Under the pieces are notes generated by a model that was not told the origin of the DNA, ran no database searches, and was given only the letters and a program-made list of their open reading frames with translations. The translations under genes were made by a program, and so were the position numbers. A stretch of DNA of 64,000 nucleotides. Origin: Magnetospirillum sp. UT-4. GTDB lineage: Bacteria; Pseudomonadota; Alphaproteobacteria; Rhodospirillales; Magnetospirillaceae. The stretch covers positions 1 to 64,000 of the forward strand of contig NZ_CACVCG010000036.1 of assembly GCF_902729435.1 (NCBI RefSeq), in the 5' to 3' direction. Below are positions 50,018-58,260 of this stretch, piece after piece; within the stretch, counting starts at the first letter, position 1, and every line of letters starts with the position of its first letter.

Positions 50018-51585
50018 GGCAGGCGTGCTCCGACGATTTCAGTGAACCGTCCGCTGGGGCGGACAGCGATCTCGACCGGCACCCTCAGGCTGTCGGCCTG
50101 GAGCAGCGCCTGCTCGACGGTGCCCGGTACTGGGCGGCCGGGCGCGCGCCGCTGCCACCACTGCACCGCCTTCTGGCGGGCGTAGCCGTCGTGCTCGATG
50201 CACACCCATTCGCGATGGCGGACCATGCCGCAGCGATAGCTGACCAGCAGGCTGGGCGGCTTTCCCGGCTTCTCGTGCAGGTCATAAGAGACGTCGGACA
50301 CCGTCACCCATTGCGGCTGGCCGGTGGACAGCACCTCGAGCGTGCTGGCGGTGGCGTCGATCTTCACCTTGGGCGGCGGAAAGGCATGGCCGCAATCGGG
50401 GCATTCCATGGCCGCGATGGCGATGATGCTGTCGCAGTTGGGGCAGATCTTGGTCGGCGGCTCGCCGTCGCCCTTGCCGGGGGCGGAGGGGTTGACCGCA
50501 TCGATGGGGCCGTGGCGGGCGACATTGCCGGCGAAATCCAGCACCAGGCAATTGTCCTTGCCGGCGAACAGCCTTGTGCCGCGCCCCGCCATCTGCACGT
50601 AGAGTCCCGCCGACTTGGTCGGGCGCAGCATGGCGATCAGATCGACGGCGGGGGCGTTGAAGCCGGTGGTCAGCACCCCCATCGAGGCCAGCGCCCGGAT
50701 TTCGCCCCGCTTGAAGGCGGCGAGGATGCGCTCGCGCTCGGCCTTGGGGGTGTCGCCGAAAATGGTGGCGCAGGAGAACCCCCGGCCGCGGATTTCCTGG
50801 GCGACGTGCTGAGCGTGCTCGACGCCCGAGCAGAAGGCCAGCCATGAGCGGCGGTCCCTGCCATAGGCCACCACCTCGTCGATGGCGGCGCGGGTGATCG
50901 CCTCCTTGTCGACCGCGGCCTGCAACTGGCTGGGAATGAACTCGCCGCCGCGACTGCCGACACCGGCGACGTCGAGACGGGTGGCGGCCGCCTTGCTGAT
51001 CAGCGGGCAGAGAAAGCCGGCATCGATCAGGTCGCGCACCGACACCTCGTAGGCGATGTCGGTGAACAAGGCGCCGTCACCTTCGTGCAGCATGCCGCTG
51101 TCGAGGCGATACGGCGTGGCGGTGAAGCCGATCACCTTCAGATGCGGGTTGATTCTTGCCAGCGTGTCGAGAAAGCGCCGGTACATGGTGTCCGACGCAC
51201 CGGGGATCAAATGGGCCTCGTCGATCAGCACCAGATCGCATTGCTGGACGTCGTAGGCCCGCTTGTGGATCGACTGGATGCCGGCGAACAGGACGCGGGC
51301 GCCGAGGTCGCGCTTGCCCAGGCCGGCGGAATAGATGCCGGCGGGGGCGTCCGGCCACAGGCCGATCAGCTCGGCGTAATTCTGGGCGATCAGCTCCTGG
51401 ACATGGGTGACCACCAGGATGCGCTGGTCGGGCCACTGCTCCAGCACGCCATGGATGAAGCTGGCCATGACCAGACTCTTGCCGCCGGCCGTGGGGATCA
51501 CCACGATGGGGTGGCCGGCCTTGCGGCCGAAATAGTCGTAGATGGAGGCAATCGCCGCCTGCTGGTATGGGCGCGGTGTCAGCAT
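50014..51585 (-). CDS. SF2 DEAD/DEAH-type helicase
   Basis: 523 aa. RecA-like domains with Walker A PTAGGKS (31-37), LVLIDEAHLIP near 115-125, SAT-like FTATPYR, and motif VI QMAGRGTRLF near 326-335. A zinc ribbon follows (CPNCDS ... CPDCGHAFPPP near 378-402). Phage replication or recombination helicase; adjacent to a RecB-like nuclease, it may act with it on DNA ends. Confidence 0.92.
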   Translation of the reverse strand: MLTPRPYQQAAIASIYDYFGRKAGHPIVVIPTAGGKSLVMASFIHGVLEQWPDQRILVVTHVQELIAQNYAELIGLWPDAPAGIYSAGLGKRDLGARVLFAGIQSIHKRAYDVQQCDLVLIDEAHLIPGASDTMYRRFLDTLARINPHLKVIGFTATPYRLDSGMLHEGDGALFTDIAYEVSVRDLIDAGFLCPLISKAAATRLDVAGVGSRGGEFIPSQLQAAVDKEAITRAAIDEVVAYGRDRRSWLAFCSGVEHAQHVAQEIRGRGFSCATIFGDTPKAERERILAAFKRGEIRALASMGVLTTGFNAPAVDLIAMLRPTKSAGLYVQMAGRGTRLFAGKDNCLVLDFAGNVARHGPIDAVNPSAPGKGDGEPPTKICPNCDSIIAIAAMECPDCGHAFPPPKVKIDATASTLEVLSTGQPQWVTVSDVSYDLHEKPGKPPSLLVSYRCGMVRHREWVCIEHDGYARQKAVQWWQRRAPGRPVPGTVEQALLQADSLRVPVEIAVRPSGRFTEIVGARLP

Positions 51586-52508
51586 GGCGCCCTCCCGTCG
51601 ATCCAGGTGGCGCCGGTATTCAAGCGGTAGACGACGTGATCGTCGCCGGCATCGACCGCCTCACCCGGAACCAGATCCGGGACATAGAGGTGGTGGTCGC
51701 AGCCGCGCCGCTGCTCGGCGGGCGTCAGCATCCGGTCCCATTTGGCGCAGTGCCAGCCGCCGTCGATAGCGGTGGAATGGAGGCAGGTGCGGCAATTGCG
51801 CTCGGCCGCGGCACCGTCGTGGCAGACGGAATGGTGCTCGCACAGCCGACATTGCCACCACGCCGGATCGGTGGACAGGCGCTCCGGCGGGCGAGCCGAG
51901 TTGATGACCCTGCCGGCCTTGACCAGCAGTCCCTCGCCCGCCGCCGGATCGACCGCCACGCGCTCGACGTGGATCTCGTCGGTGTCCTTGCACACCGCCA
52001 CGTACATGGCGCGCGTCATGCCGGTGAGGTGCAGGTAGACCTGCATCTGGGCGAAGTGGCGCGGCTTGGACTCACGCACGCCCTGGCGCTTCAATTCGGC
52101 GAAGGACTTGGCCGAGTGGGTCTTGAACTCCAGCACATGCCATGTCTTGGGCGCCTCCAGCAGGCCCAACGCCACGCCGTCGAGGGAGCCGCCGAAATGC
52201 CCGCCATGGGCCTCGACCCGCCACTGGCGTCCGGATTCGGGGTCGACCTCCAGCACGGTGGCGCCGGTGCGGCGCAGATCGCGGACGATGCGGGCCTCCT
52301 CCAACTGCCCGGTCTCGAACAGCCGCAGGATGCGGCCGGAAAAATCGGCCCGCGTCGTCCAGCGGAAATCGAACCACAGGGCGCGCTGGCATTCCTTGCC
52401 GATCAGCGACGCGCCCAGGTGGACACGGAAGCCGTCCTCGGCATTGGCCTCGAAGGCGGCGTAGATGGCCTCGACGGTGGGCGCCGGGCGGGGCGGCAGG
52501 GCAGCCAT
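51579..52508 (-). CDS. PD-(D/E)XK exonuclease (Cas4/RecB-like)
   Basis: 309 aa. Core residues: GGSLDGVA (Asp near 109) and HVLEFKTHS (E-x-K near 127-129), then a Tyr/Gln motif (QMQVYLHLTGM). A cysteine cluster (CRLCEHHSVCHDG ... CRTCLH ... CAKW) likely binds Fe-S or zinc, as in Cas4/AddB. Serves phage recombination or end processing with the helicase. Confidence 0.88.
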   Translation of the reverse strand: MAALPPRPAPTVEAIYAAFEANAEDGFRVHLGASLIGKECQRALWFDFRWTTRADFSGRILRLFETGQLEEARIVRDLRRTGATVLEVDPESGRQWRVEAHGGHFGGSLDGVALGLLEAPKTWHVLEFKTHSAKSFAELKRQGVRESKPRHFAQMQVYLHLTGMTRAMYVAVCKDTDEIHVERVAVDPAAGEGLLVKAGRVINSARPPERLSTDPAWWQCRLCEHHSVCHDGAAAERNCRTCLHSTAIDGGWHCAKWDRMLTPAEQRRGCDHHLYVPDLVPGEAVDAGDDHVVYRLNTGATWIDGRAPC

Positions 52509-52846
52509 CACGCGGCACCCCCGAGGCGGCGGTGCGCCTCGTCCATCACCGTGGCCCAGGCGGCATCGTCATGGCCCTCGCGGAACATGGCGATCAGCGT
52601 GTCTTTCAGCGCATCCTTGCGGCCCGGCAGGCGGGACATCAGGACGGCAACCTCCGCCGCCTCGGCTTGCTTGTGGCGAAGCTCGGCCCTTGCCCGGACG
52701 AAGCGGGCAGGATCGACACGCCCGCGCCGCGCTTGGCGGTTCATATCGGCAGTGGCGATTTCCGCCTTCAATTCGGCGATCTCGTCGCGCAGACCGATCA
52801 GCCGTTTCTGGCAGGCCTCTCGGGTGGTCATCATCGTCTCAGTCAT
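52508..52846 (-). CDS. Coiled-coil hypothetical phage protein
   Basis: 112 aa (a start at ATG 52831 is also possible). A long charged helix (RLIGLRDEIAELKAEIATAD) and a C-terminal helical tail. No family recognised. Coupled to the exonuclease by an overlapping ATG/TGA. Confidence 0.6.
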   Translation of the reverse strand: MTETMMTTREACQKRLIGLRDEIAELKAEIATADMNRQARRGRVDPARFVRARAELRHKQAEAAEVAVLMSRLPGRKDALKDTLIAMFREGHDDAAWATVMDEAHRRLGGAA

Positions 52847-52909
52847 GGGCGTGGTTCCGATGGTCCGGGCGATGCCGCCGCCCAGTTCCGGCGGCGGCAC
52901 CGATGGCGG

Positions 52910-53404
52910 TCAGGCATTGCGACGCCACGGCGCGGTGGCCGGAGCGGCGGCGGGGCGGGGCTGGGCGGCCGGACGCGGCGGCGGCGCGGAAGCCGGTGCG
53001 GGCGCACCCTGCTCCAGCGCCACGTAGCGGACGGAATTGCTCTCGCCGTAGCCGTTCTTGGGGGGCTGCACCTTCACGTCGGCCAGCATGGGGATCAGGT
53101 GCAGTTCCTCGCTGTCCTGCACCTGCATGCGCCCGGTGGCGTGGCAGATGGCCGACAGCGTGCGCTGGGCGAATTCCACCGTACTCGGGTTGTTGTTGAC
53201 GAGGTTGAGGCGATCGAACAGCTTGCGGCCGGCGCATTCGCCTTCCAGCACGTCCAGTTCCAGCCACAGGTACTGGCCCATGCCGTCTTTGGTGACGCGC
53301 ATTTCGCTGGCGACGATCTGCACCACGTATTTGCCGGGCGGCAGCAGGTCGATGGGCTTGGTGGGGTCGACGGTCGAGGCGTCGAAATTGCCGATATTGG
53401 CCAT
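52910..53404 (-). CDS. DUF669 single-strand-binding-like protein
   Basis: 164 aa. Residues 1-120 follow the DUF669 pattern (FDASTVDPTKPIDLLPPGKYVVQI, WLELDVLEGECAGRKLFDRLNLVN), thought to be an OB-fold ssDNA-binding partner of the adjacent RecA-fold ATPase. The C-terminal 35 residues are Ala/Pro-rich, flexible. Confidence 0.85.
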   Translation of the reverse strand: MANIGNFDASTVDPTKPIDLLPPGKYVVQIVASEMRVTKDGMGQYLWLELDVLEGECAGRKLFDRLNLVNNNPSTVEFAQRTLSAICHATGRMQVQDSEELHLIPMLADVKVQPPKNGYGESNSVRYVALEQGAPAPASAPPPRPAAQPRPAAAPATAPWRRNA

Positions 53405-53424
53405 GATGATCGGTTCCTTTCAGA

Positions 53425-54177
53425 TCAGGCGGTTTGGGTCTGGGGCATGGATTGGGCGAAGGCGTCCCACGACAGCGGCAGCACGTCGGGCAGGCCGTAG
53501 CGGTTCTTGGCCAGGAAGGCGGGGCGCTCGGCGGTGTAGAGAACCCGCTCGCCCGACCCCAGGGCGCGGGTCACCTTCTTGTTGAAGCCGACGTCGCTCT
53601 TGACCGTGCTGATGCGGTAGTTGGCGAACAGCACCGCGTCGGAATGCTCCTGCATCAGCGCCGCGGCGCGGGCATGCAGCTTGATGATGTAGCGGTCGTA
53701 GGGCTCGTGCTCGGGGCTGTCGAAGCGCTTGATGTCGGTGTGGGCGATCTGGATCACCGCCAGCCCCTTGTCGTCGCGCAGCGCGTTGAGGCCGTCGATG
53801 TACTGCCGCCACAGATCCAGCGCGGCGACGTAGCCCTTGCCGTAGCCGGCGTCCTCGATCGACTTCCAGCCATTGTCCTTGCAGGCACGCGCCCAGATCA
53901 GCGGCTCCAGCCAGTCGACGCTGTCGACCACCACGGTGCGAAAGGCGTGCTCCTCGGAATAGAGGGCGGCCAGCGCCTCCATCACCTCGTCGAAGCTGCG
54001 GGCCAGCGGGAAGTGGGGCGCATCCAGGGTGCCCAGACCGTCCTCGGTGATGACGAACACCGGATCAGGAGCGCCGGCCGCGAAGGTGGTTTTGCCCACC
54101 CCCGCCACGCCGTGGATCAGGATGCGGGGCGGCGCCAAGCAGGTGCTGCGTTTCAGCGATGCGAGCGAGATCGCCAT
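53425..54177 (-). CDS. Phage RecA/Sak4-like ATPase (AAA_24)
   Basis: 250 aa. Walker A HGVAGVGKTT (22-31), Walker B FRTVVVDSVDWLE near 81-93, and QIAHTDIKRF. This class (Sak4-type single-strand annealing ATPases) works with DUF669 and phage nucleases in recombination. Start ATG 54177. Confidence 0.87.
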   Translation of the reverse strand: MAISLASLKRSTCLAPPRILIHGVAGVGKTTFAAGAPDPVFVITEDGLGTLDAPHFPLARSFDEVMEALAALYSEEHAFRTVVVDSVDWLEPLIWARACKDNGWKSIEDAGYGKGYVAALDLWRQYIDGLNALRDDKGLAVIQIAHTDIKRFDSPEHEPYDRYIIKLHARAAALMQEHSDAVLFANYRISTVKSDVGFNKKVTRALGSGERVLYTAERPAFLAKNRYGLPDVLPLSWDAFAQSMPQTQTA

Positions 54178-54473
54178 CACACGCCCCCCTTCCTGGCGGG
54201 GATGGCATCGACCACGCGATCGGAGCCGATGGCGCCGTTCTGGCGGGCCAGGGTGTGCAGCTTGCGCAGCGCGCCGAGCCGGCTGTAGGCCGAATCGCAT
54301 TCGGCATCCAGAACCAGGATGGCGAAGGCAATGTCGTCCACCGTGGCGTTCTCGGTAGGCTTCACCTCCTCGTCGCGACGAAGCCCAAGTGCCGGGATGC
54401 GGATAGCATCGGGCAGGGATTCCAGCGAGTAATGGCGGCGACGCAGGGATTCGATGGCGGTTTCGGCGCTCAT
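54177..54473 (-). CDS. Hypothetical early phage protein
   Basis: 98 aa: AIESLRRRHYSLESLPDAIR, then a helical DECDSAYSRLGALRKLHTLAR-type end. Unknown. Stop overlaps the ATPase start by one base. Confidence 0.6.
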   Translation of the reverse strand: MSAETAIESLRRRHYSLESLPDAIRIPALGLRRDEEVKPTENATVDDIAFAILVLDAECDSAYSRLGALRKLHTLARQNGAIGSDRVVDAIPARKGGV

Positions 54474-54475
54474 GT

Positions 54476-54958
54476 CTATTTCTCCTCGGTGCTGATGAAC
54501 TGGTAGATCGACTTGCCCGCAGTGACGGTGCGTGCAGGTTCGAAGGCGGATCGGATCGAGGACGGCCAAGCGCCGTAGGCCCGTTCCGAGACCTTGAATT
54601 CGGTGGTGACGTATTCGGCGGGATCGTCTCCGGCCGCGCGGATCTCGGCGACGATGGCCGCCAGCCTGGCCTGATCCCACTGGACCCGCTTGGGCAGGTC
54701 GGCCACCACGGTGACGCCGCCGTCCTCGAAGCGGACCGTGCCGGTGTCCTTGCCGGCGGCGTGGCGGACACCGGCGGCGCGGGCGCCATATTTGATGTCG
54801 ATGGCACCATCGACCCAATCCTTGAGGCGCTTGGCACGATCCAGCTCGTCGCGGGCCTCATCGGCCAACAGCGCCAGTTCCGCCGCCGGCAAGGCGGCGA
54901 TGACGCCGATTTCCATGCCGGCAAGGTCGTCCAGGGTGATGCGGTTGGGGATGGTCAT
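54476..54958 (-). CDS. Hypothetical early phage protein
   Basis: 160 aa. LDDLAGMEIGVIAALPAAELALLAD at the start, coiled segment (EARDELDRAKRLKDWVD), KYGARAAGVRHAAGKDTGTVRF and ending FISTEEK. Similar proteins are common next to DUF669/ATPase genes in proteobacterial phages; role unknown, perhaps recombination accessory. Confidence 0.68.
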   Translation of the reverse strand: MTIPNRITLDDLAGMEIGVIAALPAAELALLADEARDELDRAKRLKDWVDGAIDIKYGARAAGVRHAAGKDTGTVRFEDGGVTVVADLPKRVQWDQARLAAIVAEIRAAGDDPAEYVTTEFKVSERAYGAWPSSIRSAFEPARTVTAGKSIYQFISTEEK

Positions 54959-55236
54959 GCCCTGCCTCCCCTGGCCTTGATGGCGAAATACGCCACCCGG
55001 TCCTCGGCGATGCGGCGCTGGGCGAGCACCACCCTCCCCTGCTCGGCCAGCGCCATGGCATGGACCGCGACACGATTGAGTTCGGCCCGCACCGGCTCGG
55101 GGAATTGCGAAATCCGGAAGGCGCGGTCGAAGCCGAGATGGCCCTCGTGATAGGCGAAGCGCTCGCCGGCGGTGGCCCCTTCGAACCAGGCGAGGAAGGC
55201 CGCCTCGCGCACCAGCGGCACGGCGGCGACGATCAC
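54955..55236 (-). CDS. Hypothetical early phage protein
   Basis: 93 aa from a GTG start at 55236 that overlaps the upstream stop (GTGA). Helical: REAAFLAWFEGATAGERFAYH and RVAVHAMALAEQGRVVLAQRR. Unknown. Confidence 0.6.
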   Translation of the reverse strand: MIVAAVPLVREAAFLAWFEGATAGERFAYHEGHLGFDRAFRISQFPEPVRAELNRVAVHAMALAEQGRVVLAQRRIAEDRVAYFAIKARGGRA

Positions 55237-55448
55237 GACACACCCCCAAGCGCAGGGGCAGTGGCCGAGGTGCTGCCACGCACCTGCTCGGCCTCGTAGG
55301 CGTCGATGTCTTCCTGCCGGTAACGCACCCGCCCCCGGATCTTCAGATACCGGGGACCGATCCCCAGCCACCGCCACCGCTCCAGCGTGCGCGGGCTGAT
55401 CGCCCAACGCTGGGCGATGTCGTTCTGGGTCAAGTATTTGACGGTCAT
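55233..55448 (-). CDS. AlpA/excisionase-like HTH protein
   Basis: 71 aa from ATG 55448 with GGGAG upstream. MerR-like/excisionase HTH: YLTQNDIAQRWAISPRTLERWR, GRVRYRQEDIDAYEA. First gene of the early operon; likely transcriptional activator or directionality factor. If it is an excisionase, the matching integrase lies elsewhere. Confidence 0.8.
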   Translation of the reverse strand: MTVKYLTQNDIAQRWAISPRTLERWRWLGIGPRYLKIRGRVRYRQEDIDAYEAEQVRGSTSATAPALGGVS

Positions 55449-55502
55449 TGCCACTCCCTTCCGATCAGGTCCAAAGCCTGCGGGGATAGTGGCAAACCGC
55501 CC

Positions 55503-55542
55503 GGGAGGAATTCGGGGGGGCCGGAGGGAGGAATTCGGGGGG
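55503..55542. repeat. Two 17-bp direct repeats upstream of the early operon
   Basis: GGGAGGAATTCGGGGGG at 55503-55519 and again at 55526-55542 (23-bp period), 55-95 bp upstream of the AlpA-like gene's start. Probable operator pair for the early phage promoter. Confidence 0.65.
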
Positions 55543-55558
55543 AATGCGATTCGGGCAC

Positions 55559-55582
55559 AAAAAAGCCGCCCCGAGGGACGGC
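55559..55582 (-). terminator. Terminator of the unknown two-gene operon
   Basis: On the minus strand: GCCGTCCC, loop, GGGCGGC followed by TTTTTT. It ends the leftward operon at 55607-57774 and separates it from the prophage early operon. Confidence 0.8.
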
Positions 55583-55606
55583 GAAAACACCCCGCTGGAA
55601 ATTAGA

Positions 55607-56569
55607 TCAGGACGGATCGTCGATCCGCAGCCGACACCGGCCGGCCTGAACCTCGATCACGTCCTGCCAATCTCGATTGCCCTTGAACGCGTCCTGAAGG
55701 CGTTTGGAATCGTATTCGGCTTCGGCCAGCACGGTTTCCTCACCGAACCACTCGTCACCACGCTCCCAGGCATCAAACAGGATGCGCACGATCCGTGCCT
55801 GCTTGCGCCGGAAGGTGAATTCACGCCCGTGAATGCGAATCCATGTACCATCCGAATTGCATTGGACCGGGCCGCTTGCCCCCGTGGCAACGGCGGGGCG
55901 TGGATCGGCAAACACCGCGAGACGGGACAAATCCAAAGCGGCCGGCAATGTCTTGACTGCCGACATCCGCTTGTCCAGCGCATCGAGCACCGGCACAATC
56001 CTCGACACCGTCGGCAGAGTAATGTCGTCGGCTACGGTCCTGCCGGAAGTCAGCACCAGAGCGGGCGGTTTGCCACGACGCAGATCCAATTCGCCGCGCA
56101 CCCGCGCACGCACCTCGGCTTCGCCCAGCCGCACGGCGAACAGGACCGGAATGTTCTTCTTGCCCAGGCGCGGCGTGCCCAGATCCCACAGCAGGCCATC
56201 GACCAGTTGCGTCGGCCGGAAACTCGCCGGCATCCCCAGCAGGTGCGCAACCAGGGCCGCCAGCCGGGACAGATCCAGGCGCCACGTCCGCAGACTCGAC
56301 GGTGCCAGGGAGATGTAGCCATCCTCTGGGTGGAAGTAGCGAAAGCCGCCGCCCACGGGGTCATCCTCGATCCGGGCGGAGCCGTCGCCAGCGGACAGTT
56401 CGACGTCGATCATGGTCCGGTTGGGCCCGGGCGAGAGCACCCCCGCAGCCGTCAGCTGCTCGCCTTCCGCTCCGGCGCGTTCCACCAGCATGTCCGCCGT
56501 GGTGCCGGGATCGCGGTAGTCGGCCAGCGACAAGATGAATGCCAGTGAGCCGAGACTGATCCCCGTCAT
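55607..56569 (-). CDS. Unrecognised 320-aa protein with winged-helix-like C-terminus
   Basis: ATG 56569 overlaps the upstream stop (ATGA), which settles the start. No known family. N-terminus ISLGSLAFILSLADYRDPGTTADML, acidic middle with DLSRLAALVAHLLGMP, beta-rich RVRGELDLRRGKPPALVLTSG, and a C-terminal 75 residues (WIRIHGREFTFRRKQARIVR; ETVLAEAEYDSKRLQDAF) that resemble a winged helix. Together with its 402-aa partner it forms an operon, divergent from the XRE/ImmA pair through shared operators, and next to BREX. I infer a defence-related or island-regulatory role. Confidence 0.6.
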   Translation of the reverse strand: MTGISLGSLAFILSLADYRDPGTTADMLVERAGAEGEQLTAAGVLSPGPNRTMIDVELSAGDGSARIEDDPVGGGFRYFHPEDGYISLAPSSLRTWRLDLSRLAALVAHLLGMPASFRPTQLVDGLLWDLGTPRLGKKNIPVLFAVRLGEAEVRARVRGELDLRRGKPPALVLTSGRTVADDITLPTVSRIVPVLDALDKRMSAVKTLPAALDLSRLAVFADPRPAVATGASGPVQCNSDGTWIRIHGREFTFRRKQARIVRILFDAWERGDEWFGEETVLAEAEYDSKRLQDAFKGNRDWQDVIEVQAGRCRLRIDDPS

Positions 56570-57774
56570 GCGACGGGCACCGGATCGGTGGCGATCTTCC
56601 AGGCGGGCAGGTATTTGCGGCGGATCAGCCGTTCCTTGGCACAGGTTTCGCCAATGCTGCAACCGTTGGGATGGCGCAGCTTGACCGACACCGTGCGTCC
56701 GCGCGGATTGATCCGGTCGGCCTTGAACACGACCGCCACCACCACCTCGTGAATGGAATAGCCACCGCGAAAGGGATTCCGCTCCTTGAACAGGCGCTCG
56801 GCGACGGCATGAATGGTCTCCGAGTCATCCTTGCTCTCGACCGTAACCATCGCCCGCCCATCATCGTGCCGGAACTTGACCAGAAGCACCTTCACCGCGG
56901 CGATGCGGTCCTCGGGATCGGTCTGGAATTCCCGTTCCGTCATAAACACCGACAGATCGTAAGGACGCTTCGGAACCCGCTCGGCCTCCAAGTCGCGACC
57001 CAGCAGCGTGCGTGCAAATGTGCGCACCAACTGCTCGCGCTTCTCCTTCCCCTGCGCGACCACTTCGATTACACCGGTCACCGGATCATAGGTGAACCCA
57101 AGTTCCCCCACCGGCCGGTGGGGCAACAATTCCGGTTCCGGCTCATCCTCATCCAGTTCGTCCTCGGGAAAGACCATCGGGCTGACGGTCTGGCCTTCCC
57201 GCAAGACAACCACCTGCACCAGACCGGTTCCGCCTTCCGGCTCGTCCTCCCGGCTCCGGTCAAACACTTCGACCCGCACCTTGACCTTGCCGTCGCTCTT
57301 GAAAAAGGTCGCCAATTCTTGGGCCAAGGCTTTGCGATCCGCCTTCTCCCGACTGACGGTCAGATCAATGGGAGCGATGAAGGAATCCCAGGTATTCTTG
57401 TTGCGCGCCCTGTCGAAGGACGCAGATTCCTCGGCGTGGCGGAACTGGTCGTGATAGTGAACGAACATCCACAGGGCGCGGGCATGGGCACTCTCGATCT
57501 CCGCCAGCACGTCCTGCTGCTCCGTCGTTGCCCCAAATTTCAGCGCCGACTGCCCGACCTCGTCGGTCATGCCGTCGATGTGCTCGGCATCGTTGCGCAC
57601 GCTCTCAAGGGTCGGCAGATCAAGACTTTCGATCGCCGCAGTCAAGGTCTTCCGCAGTTTGGCGCTCCGACCTTCCCAATCGATCCCATCGGGCAAGGCG
57701 ATCTTCCTGGTGGCGAAATATTCCCGGAGATAGGGACCGGGGACCTTACGAATCAGTTTAGAGACAACCGGCAT
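56566..57774 (-). CDS. Unrecognised 402-aa protein, first gene of the divergent operon
   Basis: The ATG at 57774 is preceded by GAGG and follows a shared promoter. Helical N-half (LRKTLTAAIESLDLPTLESV; EIESAHARALWMFVHYHDQF), a highly acidic linker (FPEDELDEDEPEPE near 218-231), then beta-rich segments (GELGFTYDPVTGVIEVVAQG) and an HTH-free C-terminus with CSIGETCAKERLIRRKYLP. No membrane helix or nuclease motif seen. It may be a sensor or effector regulated by the XRE protein. Confidence 0.6.
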   Translation of the reverse strand: MPVVSKLIRKVPGPYLREYFATRKIALPDGIDWEGRSAKLRKTLTAAIESLDLPTLESVRNDAEHIDGMTDEVGQSALKFGATTEQQDVLAEIESAHARALWMFVHYHDQFRHAEESASFDRARNKNTWDSFIAPIDLTVSREKADRKALAQELATFFKSDGKVKVRVEVFDRSREDEPEGGTGLVQVVVLREGQTVSPMVFPEDELDEDEPEPELLPHRPVGELGFTYDPVTGVIEVVAQGKEKREQLVRTFARTLLGRDLEAERVPKRPYDLSVFMTEREFQTDPEDRIAAVKVLLVKFRHDDGRAMVTVESKDDSETIHAVAERLFKERNPFRGGYSIHEVVVAVVFKADRINPRGRTVSVKLRHPNGCSIGETCAKERLIRRKYLPAWKIATDPVPVA

Positions 57775-57833
57775 GACGGCCTCATTGTTCGTTGGGCAGG
57801 ACCGCCGGATCGGACTCCAAGCGATACGCTGTC

Positions 57834-57901
57834 GTTCGACATATATCGAACACGCGCGCAATCTCCTTGTCAAGCACGTCCGTGTTCGCCATATATCGAA
57901 C
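57834..57901. promoter_or_regulatory. Divergent promoter with two 18-bp operators
   Basis: Operator 1 GTTCGACATATATCGAAC (57834-57851) and operator 2 GTTCGCCATATATCGAAC (57884-57901) differ at one base; starts are 50 bp apart. Flanking CACG/CGTG makes the whole block nearly symmetric. Between them CTTGTCAAG provides back-to-back -35 boxes (TTGTCA rightward at 57867; TTGACA leftward). The -10 regions fall inside the operators, so binding of the XRE protein should shut both promoters. Confidence 0.75.
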
Positions 57902-57942
57902 GAATTTCACGCACCATGAAACACAGGGGAATCTGCAACGCG

Positions 57943-58260
57943 ATGGCGACGCTTGGTGAAAAGCTCAGACGGCACCGTCTGGAGAAGGGCTATTCCCTGG
58001 ACAAGCTGGCCGAGATCACCGAGAGCAGCAAAAGCTATCTGTGGGAGTTGGAAAACCGCGACACCCGCAAACCTTCGGCGGAAAAGCTGACCCGCATCGC
58101 CCAGGCATTGTCCGTCACCACCGACTACCTGCTGGACGAAACCGCCGGCCCCAACGACGAGGTAGCCAAGGAGGCCTTCTTCAGAAAATTCCGCAAGCTC
58201 GACCCCGAGGATCAGAAGAAGATCGAACAGATGGTCGACGTCTGGGGGAAGAAGAAGTGA
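57943..58260 (+). CDS. XRE-family repressor
   Basis: 105 aa. Start ATG 57943 preferred: it gives a 40-nt leader from the predicted start site with AGGGGA upstream; ATG 57916 would leave almost no leader. HTH at about 5-65 (LGEKLRRHRLEKGYSLDKLA, SKSYLWELENRDTRKPS), then a dimerisation tail (FFRKFRKLDPEDQKKIEQMV). Overlaps the ImmA/IrrE gene by GTGA. Pairs like this (ImmR/ImmA) are repressors cleaved by the metallopeptidase upon DNA damage or signals; here it likely controls itself and the divergent pair. Confidence 0.9.
   Translation: MATLGEKLRRHRLEKGYSLDKLAEITESSKSYLWELENRDTRKPSAEKLTRIAQALSVTTDYLLDETAGPNDEVAKEAFFRKFRKLDPEDQKKIEQMVDVWGKKK

Larger units (their letters stand above)
15770..55448 (-). 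mobile_element. Lambda-like siphophage prophage (about 40 kb)
   Basis: A continuous block of phage genes, nearly all on the minus strand with four-base overlaps: early/replication (55.4-46 kb), DNA modification (45.6-40.8 kb), packaging and head (38.5-31 kb), tail (31-17 kb) and lysis (17-15.8 kb). Head genes are of the GpA terminase / lambda portal / S49 protease / gpD / gpE type; the long tape measure and J-like tip indicate a long flexible tail. No integrase, excisionase with certainty, or CI-like repressor is inside these limits, so true ends are uncertain and may extend to the regulator at 57.9 kb or to the integrase at 1.3 kb. Confidence 0.9.
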
